A DNA stretch of 14,707 bases, from the NCBI GenBank assembly GCA_946481585.1, contig CAMLOF010000042.1, positions 1-14,707 on the forward strand. Direction: 5' to 3'. The stretch comes from an uncultured Macromonas sp. Its GTDB lineage: Bacteria; Pseudomonadota; Gammaproteobacteria; Burkholderiales; Burkholderiaceae. A model generated the notes under the pieces. The model did not search any database. It had not been told where the DNA came from and saw only the letters and a program-made list of their open reading frames with translations. Positions 7,580 to 14,707 of the stretch are shown piece by piece (position 1 is the first letter of the stretch; each line of letters begins with the position of its first letter). The position numbers and the translations under genes were made by a program.

Positions 7580-8021
7580 GCTCACGCCCCCCTCGTTGCA
7601 ACTGGGCCACGTCGTGGCGAATCAGCTCGAAACCCTGCTGGGTGTACTGCTTCCAGCGCTGGCGCGCCCACGCCCGGTCATCGTCGTCGGTACCAACTAT
7701 CTCGACCACTTTTTCGTATTTGGCGAAGCTCGAAGGTACCTCAGGAAGGCAATTGACAAGCACTTGGCGAAGGCCCACATCACACTCCTCAGCCGCCAGA
7801 ACCACAGTAGACCGCTCCTGCATGGCAACCGAGTCGGTGGTCACAGCATGAGAGATGAAGTCCTCTTGCGAAAAGGTCCAGAGGGCCTGATCCAATTCAC
7901 GTACCAAGGGTGGGGGTGCAAGCACCACCGCCCGCATACCGGCATTGGCGACCTTGCGCAGAAGGCGGCACAGGTATGCAGGCTTGTCAGGCACGTTGAA
8001 GTGGAAAGCCACGTCGGTCAT
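7572..8021 (-). CDS. holC: DNA polymerase III chi subunit
   Basis: A 149-residue protein matching the size of E. coli chi (147). Chi pairs with psi in the clamp-loader complex of the DNA polymerase III holoenzyme and contacts single-stranded DNA-binding protein on the lagging strand. Recognisable features are the N-terminal beta strand and helix (MTDVAFHFN, then YLCRLLRKVANAG), the ELDQALWTF segment (about 62-70) and the C-terminal ARQRWKQYTQQGFEL, which corresponds to the ARERYKAYRVAGFNL end of E. coli chi. The gene begins inside the end of pepA with a 4-bp ATGA overlap and itself overlaps the next gene by 8 bp. The pepA-holC order is the same as in Enterobacteria, which strengthens the call. 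Confidence 0.94.
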   Translation of the reverse strand: MTDVAFHFNVPDKPAYLCRLLRKVANAGMRAVVLAPPPLVRELDQALWTFSQEDFISHAVTTDSVAMQERSTVVLAAEECDVGLRQVLVNCLPEVPSSFAKYEKVVEIVGTDDDDRAWARQRWKQYTQQGFELIRHDVAQLQRGGREHA

Positions 8022-9538
8022 GCCGATGTTCCCTTGCGCTTGGCGCTTGCTCGTTTGGCCGATGTGGGCGCCTTGACTGTCTGGCGTGCGGCCTCATCAA
8101 GCAAATACTGAACGAGCAAGGGTACGGGCCGCCCGGTCGCGCCCTTGGCGGCCCCGCTTTTCCAGGCCACGCCTGCAATGTCAAGGTGAGCCCAGGGCAT
8201 GTCGTTCACGAACTTCTGCAGGAACTTGGCTGCCGTCACAGCGCCTGCCTGGCGCCCCCCAACGTTGCCCATGTCCGCAAAGTTGGACTTGAGTCCTTCG
8301 GCATAGTCGTCATCCAGAGGCATGCGCCAGCACGGGTCGAGTGCGGCGTCTCCCGCTTCCTGGAGTTGCTGGGCCAGTTCGTCCCGGCTGGAGAAGAGCC
8401 CTGCCCGTACCCCTCCAAGGGCGATGACGCAGGCACCGGTCAGCGTCGCGATGTCGATCACGGCATGCGGCTTGAAGCGCTCGGCATAGGTCAGCGCATC
8501 GCACAGGATGAGACGACCCTCGGCATCGGTGTTGAGGATTTCGATGGTCTGGCCGCTCATGCTGGTGACGACATCGCCAGGCTTGGTGGCGCGGCCGTCC
8601 GGCATGTTTTCGCAACTGGGAATGAGCCCCACAACGTTGATCGCGGGCTGGAGTTCTGCCAAGGCTGCGAATGTACCCAGCACGCTGGCAGCGCCGCCCA
8701 TGTCGAACTTCATCTCATCCATCTCTGCCGCAGGCTTGAGCGAGATGCCACCCGTGTCGAAGGTGATGCCCTTGCCGACCAACACGACGGGAGCACTGGA
8801 CTTGGGCGCCCCCTGGTACTTCATGACAATGAAGCGCAACGGCTCTTCGGAACCCTTGGCCACGGCCAGGAATGCCCCCATGCCCAGCTTGGCAACCTCA
8901 CGAGGGCCCAGCACCTCGGTGGAAATGCGGGGCCGCTTGGCCAGCTGCTGTGCCGCCTTGGCAAGGTGGGTAGGTGTGGCGTGGTTCCCGGGCCGGTTCG
9001 CCCATTCCTTGGCAAGTTCCACGCCGGTCACGGTGGCGCATGCACGGTCAAACGCGGATTTGACCGCCGCCCTGTCCTGGACCGCGAAAACAACCTTCTG
9101 CAAGGAACGCGGCTTGCCTTTGGACTTGGTCGTGGTGTAACTGTAGGACGCATCGGCAACGCTCTGGACTGCCGCCGCAACCGAACTCCCCGAAGCTGCC
9201 CCGGCGCACACGGCCAGCGTCTTGACAGAGCCGCCTTTGAGCAGCCCCATGGCCGCCACCATCGCTTTGCGCACCTGGGGAGCGCTACCGTCACCCGTTC
9301 GCACAAGGACCACACGCCTAGCCTTGACGCCTGGCAGGCGGTGCGCGGGCAGGCACTGACCTGCGCCCTCTTCCAGATCCTTGGCCGCAAGCACCTCGTG
9401 CACCCAATGACTCAGCGGGTCAGCGGCGGTCTGGCTGGGCTTGGCAGCCACGGCGTTGTCGGGCCAGAGAAGGATCAGTGCATCTGCGGCAAGATTGGCC
9501 GCCTGGGACAGGCTGAGAGATTGGAGTTCAAAGTTCAT
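8018..9538 (-). CDS. pepA: Leucyl aminopeptidase, M17 family
   Basis: A 506-residue cytosolic two-metal exopeptidase that releases N-terminal residues, leucine preferred, from peptides. The C-terminal catalytic domain carries VGKGITFDTGG (254-264), with metal ligands Lys256 and Asp261, catalytic Lys268, Asp279, and the family signature NTDAEGRL (336-343), supplying Asp338, Glu340 and Arg342. The N-terminal alpha/beta domain (about 1-165) is less conserved, as usual. A Lys/Arg-rich tail (KRASAKRKGTSA) extends the C-terminus. In E. coli PepA also binds DNA in Xer recombination and carAB control; nothing here shows whether this one does. The start is the ATG at 9538; the Shine-Dalgarno is weak. 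It is the first gene of pepA-holC-unknown and is divergent from lptF with only 26 bp between start codons. Confidence 0.97.
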   Translation of the reverse strand: MNFELQSLSLSQAANLAADALILLWPDNAVAAKPSQTAADPLSHWVHEVLAAKDLEEGAGQCLPAHRLPGVKARRVVLVRTGDGSAPQVRKAMVAAMGLLKGGSVKTLAVCAGAASGSSVAAAVQSVADASYSYTTTKSKGKPRSLQKVVFAVQDRAAVKSAFDRACATVTGVELAKEWANRPGNHATPTHLAKAAQQLAKRPRISTEVLGPREVAKLGMGAFLAVAKGSEEPLRFIVMKYQGAPKSSAPVVLVGKGITFDTGGISLKPAAEMDEMKFDMGGAASVLGTFAALAELQPAINVVGLIPSCENMPDGRATKPGDVVTSMSGQTIEILNTDAEGRLILCDALTYAERFKPHAVIDIATLTGACVIALGGVRAGLFSSRDELAQQLQEAGDAALDPCWRMPLDDDYAEGLKSNFADMGNVGGRQAGAVTAAKFLQKFVNDMPWAHLDIAGVAWKSGAAKGATGRPVPLLVQYLLDEAARQTVKAPTSAKRASAKRKGTSA

Positions 9539-9541
9539 AAT
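9513..9541 (+). promoter_or_regulatory. Candidate sigma-70 promoter of the lptF operon, overlapping the pepA start
   Basis: CTGAGA (9513-9518, four of six) is followed after 17 bp by CATAAT (9536-9541, five of six). Transcription would start near 9548, giving a leader of about 17 bases before the lptF ATG. The -10 box covers the pepA start codon (9536-9538), so use of this promoter would interfere with transcription of pepA. This is inferred from sequence only; no equally good promoter is seen for pepA on the other strand. Confidence 0.4.
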
Positions 9542-9564
9542 GTCGGCTGTTGTTGGTTTCCACG

Positions 9565-10674
9565 ATGTTATTCCACTCTTCCATCAGGCGCGAACTCGCC
9601 CGCAGCTTTGGTGCCAGCCTGCTGGTGCTCATCACCATCGTCATCACGATGCTGCTGATCCGCACGCTGGGCCTGGCCCACAAAGGCAGTGTGGACCCGC
9701 AGGAGATCATGCTGGTGCTCACCTACACCGTGCTGGGCCGCCTGCCCACGGTGCTGACGTTGGCGCTGTTCGTTTCCATCGTCTCCACGCTCTCACGCAT
9801 GTACCGCGACAGCGAGATGGTCATCTGGTTCAGCAGCGGCCATGGGCTGGCCAGTTTTCTGCGCCCGGTGATGCGGTTTTCATGGCCTGTGCTGCTGGTC
9901 ATCATGCTGATGGTGCTGTTCGTCTGGCCATGGGCCAACCAGCAAACCGACGACTTGCGCGACCGTTACGAACGGCGCGGCGACCTGGAACGTATAGCGC
10001 CTGGGCAGTTTCAGGAATCATCCAATGGCCGACGCGTCTTCTTCATCGACAAGGACACGGCTGACGGCAAAGAGGGGCGCAACGTTTTCGTGGCCAGCAC
10101 CGAATCAGACGGCAGTGAGAGCATCACTTCAGCGCGTTCAGGGCGTATCGAATGGCTGGGTGACAGCCAGTTTCTGCTGCTGAGCCAGGGCCAGCGACTG
10201 GAGCAGCGGCGCGAAGGCGAAGGTACCAAGTTGCGCATCAGCGAGTTCGAGGAGTATGGAATTCAGGTAGGCAGCGCTCCGGCACTAGACGGTGGCGCTC
10301 GCGGGCTGAAATCCGTTCCCACAAAAACATTGATCGAGCAGCCGAACCGCGCCCACCTGGGTGAACTTGGATGGCGTGTGGGCATGGGTTTGACCGCTTT
10401 GAACTTCGTGCTGCTGGCACTGGCGGTATCTGCTGGCAACCCGCGCGCTGGCCGCAGTGGCAACCTGATTTTCATGCTTTTCGCCTTCATCTTTTATTAC
10501 AACCTGCTGAATCTGGGGCAGAACTGGGTGGCTTCTGGACTGGTGGGTTTGCTGCCGTTCATGCTGGGTCTGCACGGCAGTGTGTTGGCCCTCTCGCTGC
10601 TGTGGCTGGCCAAGCGGCACTACAACCTGCGCCTTTGGCCGCGCCGCCGTTCCACCATGGGAGCCACGGCATGA
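9565..10674 (+). CDS. lptF: LPS export ABC transporter permease LptF
   Basis: A 369-residue inner-membrane protein of the YjgP/YjgQ family. With LptG and the ATPase LptB it forms the LptB2FG machine that extracts lipopolysaccharide from the inner membrane and passes it to LptC/LptA. It shows the family layout: three N-terminal membrane helices (about 13-36, 53-75, 105-123), a periplasmic beta-jellyroll domain (about 130-255) and three C-terminal helices (about 272-291, 300-318, 326-350). The cytoplasmic coupling segment SRMYRDSEMVIWFSSG (77-92) matches the E. coli stretch that contacts LptB. The ATG at 9565 is chosen because it begins the conserved ML-F-RREL start; a TTG at 9550 would add five residues. 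The Shine-Dalgarno is poor. The stop overlaps the lptG start by 4 bp. Confidence 0.96.
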   Translation: MLFHSSIRRELARSFGASLLVLITIVITMLLIRTLGLAHKGSVDPQEIMLVLTYTVLGRLPTVLTLALFVSIVSTLSRMYRDSEMVIWFSSGHGLASFLRPVMRFSWPVLLVIMLMVLFVWPWANQQTDDLRDRYERRGDLERIAPGQFQESSNGRRVFFIDKDTADGKEGRNVFVASTESDGSESITSARSGRIEWLGDSQFLLLSQGQRLEQRREGEGTKLRISEFEEYGIQVGSAPALDGGARGLKSVPTKTLIEQPNRAHLGELGWRVGMGLTALNFVLLALAVSAGNPRAGRSGNLIFMLFAFIFYYNLLNLGQNWVASGLVGLLPFMLGLHGSVLALSLLWLAKRHYNLRLWPRRRSTMGATA

Positions 10675-11786
10675 GGACTCTGCGACGTCTGGTCTATGGC
10701 GAGATATTGGTGGCCGTGAGCTTCGTGCTGCTGGCTTTTCTTGGGTTGTTTCTGTTCTTTGACTTCGTTGATGAGTTGCCTGCGCTGGGCAGGGCATCTC
10801 CCATCGACGCCGGCAAGGTCTATGGCTTGCAGCACGCCTTCCTGTACGTGATGCTGCTGGTGCCCAACCGTGTTTACGAGTTGATGCCCATTGCCGTGCT
10901 GATTGGCTCGGTGTTCGCGCTGGCGCGCTTGGCGCAAAGCTCGGAATACACCATTCTTCGCACCAGCGGGCTGGGGCCGTGGCGCGCACTGCGTACGCTG
11001 CTGGGCCTGGGCGCGGTGTTCGTGGTTCTGACCTTTGGCATTGGGGACTACCTGGCCCCGCTGGCCGACCGGACAGGGCAGTTGCTCAAGGCGCAGTTCC
11101 AAGGGCGCATCAGCGTTGGGCAGACCGGCGCCTGGCTCAAGGAGCGGCAGGACGGCAGCCAGTTCTCGGTGAACATTCGCGCCATGGACGCCAATGGCGA
11201 ACTTGAGGGCGTAAGGCTGTTTGAGTTTTCGACTGACGGGCGGTTGTTGAGCCTGCTGACGGCCGAACGCGGACAGATCGGCTCGGACCAATGGACACTG
11301 AGCAAGGTGCGAAGCACGCACTTTTTAACCGGTGAAGCCAATTCCGCCACGATAGACCATCGTGAACAGGAGACACTGCTGTGGCCCACGACCATATCGG
11401 TGGAGATGGTGTCTGCCGCGCTGCTGAAACCCGAACGCATGCGCACGGTGGATTTGTTCCAGTACATACGCCACCTGGAGGCCAACAACCAGTCGGCCCA
11501 GCGCTATGAGATCGAGTTCTGGCGCAAGGTGTTCTACCCCTTGAGTTGCCTGGTGATGGTGGTGTTGGCACTGCCCTTCGCGTACCTGCATTTCCGCTCT
11601 GGCGGCATTGCGGGGTACGTGTTCATGGGCGTGATGATCGGCATCAGCTTCTTCCTGCTCAACAACGTGTTTGGCTACATAGGCAACCTGCGGGCCTGGG
11701 AGCCCTGGGTGGCAGCGGCGTCACCAGCGCTGCTGTATTCACTGGCGTCTCTTGGCGCTTTTGGCTGGTTGGTGCTCAGGCGCTGA
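10671..11786 (+). CDS. lptG: LPS export ABC transporter permease LptG
   Basis: A 371-residue partner of LptF with the same topology: helices at about 10-30, 56-78 and 103-121, a periplasmic jellyroll (about 130-260), then helices at about 288-305, 312-332 and 346-369. The coupling segment ALARLAQSSEYTILRTSG (83-100) and the FWRKVFYPL entry to TM4 (283-291) are typical of LptG. The start codon ATG at 10671 overlaps the lptF stop (ATGA), so translation of the two subunits is probably coupled, which suits their 1:1 assembly. It lies 9 bp upstream of the cbiX-like gene, which has its own ribosome-binding site. Confidence 0.96.
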   Translation: MRTLRRLVYGEILVAVSFVLLAFLGLFLFFDFVDELPALGRASPIDAGKVYGLQHAFLYVMLLVPNRVYELMPIAVLIGSVFALARLAQSSEYTILRTSGLGPWRALRTLLGLGAVFVVLTFGIGDYLAPLADRTGQLLKAQFQGRISVGQTGAWLKERQDGSQFSVNIRAMDANGELEGVRLFEFSTDGRLLSLLTAERGQIGSDQWTLSKVRSTHFLTGEANSATIDHREQETLLWPTTISVEMVSAALLKPERMRTVDLFQYIRHLEANNQSAQRYEIEFWRKVFYPLSCLVMVVLALPFAYLHFRSGGIAGYVFMGVMIGISFFLLNNVFGYIGNLRAWEPWVAAASPALLYSLASLGAFGWLVLRR

Positions 11787-11795
11787 AGGACGAGT

Positions 11796-12161
11796 ATGCG
11801 TGGTGTGATTGTTTTTGCCCATGGTTCGCGCGACCCGATGTGGCGCGTGCCTGTGGAGGCCGTGGCGCAGGCGGTACGCGAGCGCGACCCGCAAGCGCTG
11901 GTGGCCTGCGCCTACCTGGAGCTGTGTGAACCCAGCCTCCCCGAGGCCGCCGCCGCTCTGGTGGGCCAGGGTGCCCACGACGTGCGCGTGCTGCCGCTGT
12001 TCTTTGGCATGGGCAAGCACGCACGCGAAGACTTGCCTAAGTTGATGGAAGAACTGCGGGCGGCCCACACGGCTGCGCTCTTCCAGTTGTTGCCCGCCGC
12101 TGGCGAGCACCCGCGCCTTACCGCGCTGCTGGCCGAACTGGCCCTGGAGAACCCCGCATGA
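11796..12161 (+). CDS. cbiX: Short CbiX/SirB-type sirohydrochlorin chelatase
   Basis: A 121-residue protein of the short CbiX (CbiXS) class, about half the length of full bacterial CbiX or SirB and expected to act as a dimer. Members insert cobalt, iron or nickel into sirohydrochlorin for cobalamin, sirohaem or F430. The start VIVFAHGSRDP carries the first metal-handling histidine (His9), and LFFGMGKHAREDLP carries the second (His75), matching the His pair of archaeal CbiXS. AAGGACGAG just upstream acts as ribosome-binding site. Its stop overlaps the cysB ATG by 4 bp. Next to a CysB-type regulator the likeliest product is sirohaem for sulfite or nitrite reductase, but the metal cannot be read from sequence. 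A general CbiX-domain role is possible. Confidence 0.87.
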   Translation: MRGVIVFAHGSRDPMWRVPVEAVAQAVRERDPQALVACAYLELCEPSLPEAAAALVGQGAHDVRVLPLFFGMGKHAREDLPKLMEELRAAHTAALFQLLPAAGEHPRLTALLAELALENPA

Positions 12162-13102
12162 ACCTGCACCAGTTCCGCTTCGTGCAGGAGGCAGTGCGCC
12201 GCAATCTGAACCTGACAGAAGCCGCCAAGGCGCTGCACACGTCCCAGCCTGGCGTGTCCAAGGCCATCATCGAGCTGGAAGACGAGCTGGGGGTGGAGAT
12301 TTTCGCCCGGCACGGCAAGCGCATCAAGCGCGTGACCGAACCCGGCACGCACGTGCTGCGCAGCATCGAAATCATCATGCGGGAGGTGAACAACCTCAAG
12401 CGCATTGGCGAGCAGTTTTCGGCGCAGGACAGCGGGACCATCAGCATTGCCACCACCCACACACAGGCACGTTACGTGCTGCCCGGCCCGGTGGCCAAGT
12501 TGCGCCAGGCCTACCCCAAGGTGGGGGTCAGCCTGCACCAGGGTTCGCCCGACCAGGTGGCACGCATGCTGCTGGACGACGTGGCGGACATTGGCGTGGC
12601 CACCGAGTCCCTGACGCAGTATGAGGACCTGATCACCCTGCCCTGCTACGACTGGCAACACACACTGGTGCTGCCTTTCGCACACCCTTTGCTGGACAAG
12701 GAACGCATCAGCCTGGAAGACCTGGCCAAGGTGCCACTGATCACCTACCACCCTTCTTTCACCGGGCGTACGCGCATTGACCAGGCCTTTGCCCAGCGGC
12801 ACCTGCAGCCCAACGTGGTTCTGGAGGCGATTGACTCGGACGTGATCAAGACCTACGTGAAGCTGGGCATGGGCGTGGGCGTGGTGGCCGAGATGGCCAT
12901 GCAGGGCGAAGAACGTAACCCTGACCTGGTGGCCCGCCCGGCCGGCTACCTGTTTGGTCAGAACACGGCACGCGTTGCCTTCAAGCGCGGGGCCTACCTG
13001 CGACTGTTCGTGCTGCGCTTTGCCGAACTGCTGAGCGACAGGCTCAACCGCAACCTCATTCTCAAGGCCATGCAGGGCAGTGGCCCGGACTACGAACTCT
13101 GA
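12158..13102 (+). CDS. cysB: CysB-type LysR transcriptional regulator of sulfur assimilation
   Basis: A 314-residue LysR-family protein of the CysB/Cbl branch. The N-terminal winged helix-turn-helix (about 1-60) contains LTEAAKALHTSQPGVSKAI (19-37). The effector domain carries TTHTQARYVLP (99-109), whose Thr100, Thr102 and Gln103 line the sulfate/acetylserine pocket in E. coli CysB. It also carries HQGSPDQVA, YEDLITLPCY, FTGR (201-204) and the DSDVIKTYVKLGMGVGVVAEMA block. E. coli CysB is 324 residues, so the length fits. It probably activates cys genes under sulfur limitation with O-acetylserine as inducer, by analogy. It is translationally coupled to the cbiX-like gene (ATGA overlap) and precedes the aminotransferase by 13 bp. 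Cbl cannot be excluded, but a sole CysB-like gene in this lineage would be CysB. Confidence 0.91.
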   Translation: MNLHQFRFVQEAVRRNLNLTEAAKALHTSQPGVSKAIIELEDELGVEIFARHGKRIKRVTEPGTHVLRSIEIIMREVNNLKRIGEQFSAQDSGTISIATTHTQARYVLPGPVAKLRQAYPKVGVSLHQGSPDQVARMLLDDVADIGVATESLTQYEDLITLPCYDWQHTLVLPFAHPLLDKERISLEDLAKVPLITYHPSFTGRTRIDQAFAQRHLQPNVVLEAIDSDVIKTYVKLGMGVGVVAEMAMQGEERNPDLVARPAGYLFGQNTARVAFKRGAYLRLFVLRFAELLSDRLNRNLILKAMQGSGPDYEL

Positions 13103-13115
13103 AATCACAAGAACC

Positions 13116-14297
13116 ATGAGCGAGACAAACACCCCGCGCACCCCCAGTTTGCAGAGCCGCCTGCCCAACGTGGGAACCACGATCTTTACGGTCATGTCTG
13201 CCCTGGCGGCAGAAACTGGCGCGGTGAACCTGGGCCAGGGCTTCCCCGACTTTGACTGCGACCCGCGCCTGGTGGACGCGGTAACGCAGGCCATGCGCGC
13301 TGGCTTGAACCAGTACCCGCCCATGACCGGCGTGCCGGTGCTGCGCGAGGCCATTGCGCGCAAGGTGCAGGCGCTGTACGGCCACACTTACGACGCGGGC
13401 AGCGAAATCACCGTGACCGCGGGCGCCACGCAAGCCATCCTCACGGCAATTCTGGCCGTGGTGCACCCGGGTGACGAGGTGATCGTGCTGGAGCCTTGCT
13501 ACGACAGCTACGTGCCCAACATCGAGCTGGCGGGCGGCGTGGTGGTGCGTGTGCCTTTGACGCCCGGCACCTTCCGCCCGGACTTTGACAAGATCGCGGC
13601 GGCCATGACGCCACGCACCCGGGCCATCATTGTCAACAGCCCGCACAACCCCAGCGGCACGGTATGGAAGCGCGATGACATGCTGCGCCTGCAGGAACTG
13701 CTGGCCCCTACCGACGTACTGCTCATCAGCGACGAGGTGTACGAGCACATGGTCTACGACGGCCAGCCGCACGAGAGCGCCGCGCGCTACCCCGGGCTGG
13801 CGGCACGCGCTTTCATCGTGAGCAGCTTTGGCAAGACCTACCATGTGACGGGCTGGAAGGTGGGCTACGTGGCCGCACCCGCCCCGCTGATGGCCGAGTT
13901 CCGCAAGGTGCACCAGTTCAACGTGTTCACCGTGAACACGCCCATGCAGCACGGGCTGGCTGCCTACATGGCCGACCCGGCGCCGTACATGGAGCTGCCC
14001 GCGTTCTACGCGGCCAAGCGCGACCTGTTCCGCCAGGGCCTGGCGCGCACACGATTCAAGATGCTGCCCGGCGAAGGCACTTACTTCCAGTGCGTGGATT
14101 ACAGCGAACTTGCCGTGCCGGAGCGCAGCCTGGGTGAGGCCGACTTCTGCCAGTGGCTGACGCGCGAAGTGGGCGTGGCGGCCATCCCCCTTTCAGCGTT
14201 CTACGGCAACGGCTTTGACCAGCATGTGGTGCGCTTCTGCTTTGCCAAGAAGGACGACACCCTGCGCCTGGCGCTGGACCGGCTGGCCCGGCTCTGA
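13116..14297 (+). CDS. PLP-dependent class I/II aminotransferase, methionine-aminotransferase (YbdL) type
   Basis: A 393-residue fold-type I aminotransferase that should exchange the amino group of methionine or an aromatic amino acid with a 2-oxo acid. The start has NLGQGFPDF (38-46), the substrate-binding signature of this subgroup. The cofactor site includes Asn178 in NSPHNPSG, Asp206 in ISDEVYEH, Lys240 in SSFGKTYHVTGWKVGY (Schiff-base lysine) and Arg373 in HVVRFCFAK (carboxylate binding). The family resembles E. coli YbdL and kynurenine aminotransferases; exact substrate is not decided by sequence, though the position behind cysB favours a sulfur amino acid. The ATG at 13116 is chosen over a GTG at 13080 that would overlap cysB. 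The Shine-Dalgarno (AAGAA) is weak, so it may depend on read-through from cysB. Confidence 0.88.
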   Translation: MSETNTPRTPSLQSRLPNVGTTIFTVMSALAAETGAVNLGQGFPDFDCDPRLVDAVTQAMRAGLNQYPPMTGVPVLREAIARKVQALYGHTYDAGSEITVTAGATQAILTAILAVVHPGDEVIVLEPCYDSYVPNIELAGGVVVRVPLTPGTFRPDFDKIAAAMTPRTRAIIVNSPHNPSGTVWKRDDMLRLQELLAPTDVLLISDEVYEHMVYDGQPHESAARYPGLAARAFIVSSFGKTYHVTGWKVGYVAAPAPLMAEFRKVHQFNVFTVNTPMQHGLAAYMADPAPYMELPAFYAAKRDLFRQGLARTRFKMLPGEGTYFQCVDYSELAVPERSLGEADFCQWLTREVGVAAIPLSAFYGNGFDQHVVRFCFAKKDDTLRLALDRLARL

Positions 14298-14417
14298 AAT
14301 AACCCCGACGCCAATCAGGTTGACAACCCCGGTCACAGGCAGACAATGCCCTCGGGGATGGGACGGACACGCCGCAGACACGTGCACCGGACACCTCCAC
14401 AACCGAGGAGAACGGTC
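14298..14417 (+). promoter_or_regulatory. Intergenic region with candidate sigma-70 promoter
   Basis: A 120-bp gap between the aminotransferase stop and the next gene. It contains TTGACA (14320-14325, full match) and GACAAT (14342-14347, four of six) separated by 16 bp, a credible promoter for the downstream gene with a leader of about 65 bases. A short inverted repeat TGAC-N7-GTCA (14321-14324 / 14332-14335) overlaps the -35 box and could bind a regulator. A good ribosome-binding site GAGGAG (14405-14410) sits seven bases before the ATG. No clear terminator for the preceding operon is seen. Confidence 0.5.
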
Positions 14418-14707
14418 ATGAACACCAATCCGAGGAGCGCGGTCTGGCTGCGCATTGCGGTGGTCTATTTTTCCGTAGGGGTGCTGATCGGGGTAGGAAT
14501 GGGTGCCAGCGGCGACTTCACCCTTCGACCCGCACACGCCCACATCAACCTGCTGGGGTGGGTTTCGATGAGCCTCTTTGCCTTCGTGAACCACACATGG
14601 CCAGCCACGGCCCAGGGCAGGCTCGCCACCATCCATTTCTGGCTCTTCAACCTGGCGTTGCCGGTGTTGCTGGCGTCGCTGGTGGCCGAGTTGCTCGGCT
14701 ACCAGGC
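14418..14707 (+). CDS. Small haem-copper oxidase subunit I-like membrane protein (3' end cut by the window)
   Basis: An open frame begins at ATG 14418 behind a GAGGAG ribosome-binding site and runs off the window after 96 full codons. It encodes a hydrophobic protein with predicted membrane helices at about 9-29, 45-63 and 74-95. The motif RPAHAHINLLGW (39-50) places two histidines at the head of the second helix and resembles haem-ligand regions of cytochrome oxidase/nitric-oxide reductase subunit I. Small stand-alone proteins with this motif are often annotated as cytochrome-c-oxidase-like. Whether it binds haem or copper is not known to me. It appears to have its own promoter and is probably separate from the upstream operon. 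The true length is not visible. Confidence 0.62.
   Translation, partial: MNTNPRSAVWLRIAVVYFSVGVLIGVGMGASGDFTLRPAHAHINLLGWVSMSLFAFVNHTWPATAQGRLATIHFWLFNLALPVLLASLVAELLGYQ

Noticed and set aside
8186..9658. Long plus-strand open frame (490 codons) opposite pepA
   Set aside because: Antisense to the intact M17 peptidase and running into lptF in another frame; no domain signal.
11912..13387. Long minus-strand open frame (491 codons) opposite cbiX, cysB and the aminotransferase
   Set aside because: It spans three recognisable plus-strand genes; His/Val/Arg-rich shadow translation without motifs.
13062..13952. Minus-strand frame of 296 codons opposite the aminotransferase
   Set aside because: Antisense shadow, no motif, no ribosome-binding site of note.
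1..14707. CRISPR array, transposon ends, prophage or defence island
   Set aside because: No evenly spaced repeats, transposase, integrase, toxin-antitoxin or nuclease genes were found; gene content is core-like throughout.

Overview
The window reads as chromosomal DNA of a Burkholderiales betaproteobacterium, most likely a member of the Comamonadaceae (Acidovorax/Comamonas/Variovorax-like). The reasons are the high GC content, the protein-level character of every gene, the branched-chain amino-acid binding lipoprotein close to holC-pepA, and the pepA/lptFG divergent pair. The genus is an inference; no rRNA or other marker is present. Coding density is high: twelve genes, the last cut by the window edge. 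No gap is longer than about 211 bases, and I see no tRNA, rRNA, CRISPR array, insertion sequence or phage gene.

Layout. (1) Positions 1-20 hold a terminator-like perfect palindrome. (2) Positions 47-3892 (minus) encode a 1281-residue sensor with the order PAS, histidine kinase, receiver, PAS, PAS, GGDEF, EAL. Facing away from it, 4104-5741 (plus) encodes a membrane diguanylate cyclase (CHASE4-HAMP-GGDEF). The two share one 211-bp intergenic region and form a small cyclic-di-GMP signalling locus. (3) A UUCG-loop terminator (5819-5840) lies between the cyclase and a minus-strand solute-binding lipoprotein of the branched-chain amino-acid type (5863-7050). (4) A minus-strand operon pepA - holC - small unknown gene (9538 down to 7208) is tightly packed with 4-8 bp overlaps. 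(5) Starting 26 bp from pepA on the plus strand is lptF - lptG - cbiX-like - cysB-like - PLP aminotransferase (9565-14297). Its junctions are 4-bp overlaps or gaps of 9-13 bp, so it looks like one transcription unit. (6) A new promoter and the first 96 codons of a small haem-copper-oxidase-subunit-I-like membrane protein finish the window.

How they fit together. LptF and LptG are the inner-membrane permease of the LPS transporter. CbiX (metal insertion into sirohydrochlorin, i.e. sirohaem or cobalamin), CysB (sulfur-assimilation regulator) and a methionine/aromatic-type aminotransferase have a sulfur-metabolism theme and appear to be co-transcribed behind the LPS genes. PepA (leucyl aminopeptidase) and HolC (DNA polymerase III chi) keep the pepA-holC neighbourhood known from Enterobacteria, including divergence from lptFG. 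The part most worth attention is the cyclic-di-GMP locus: one protein carries a complete histidine kinase, its receiver, and an apparently intact cyclase and phosphodiesterase, and sits head to head with a second cyclase. Most of the rest is ordinary core genome.
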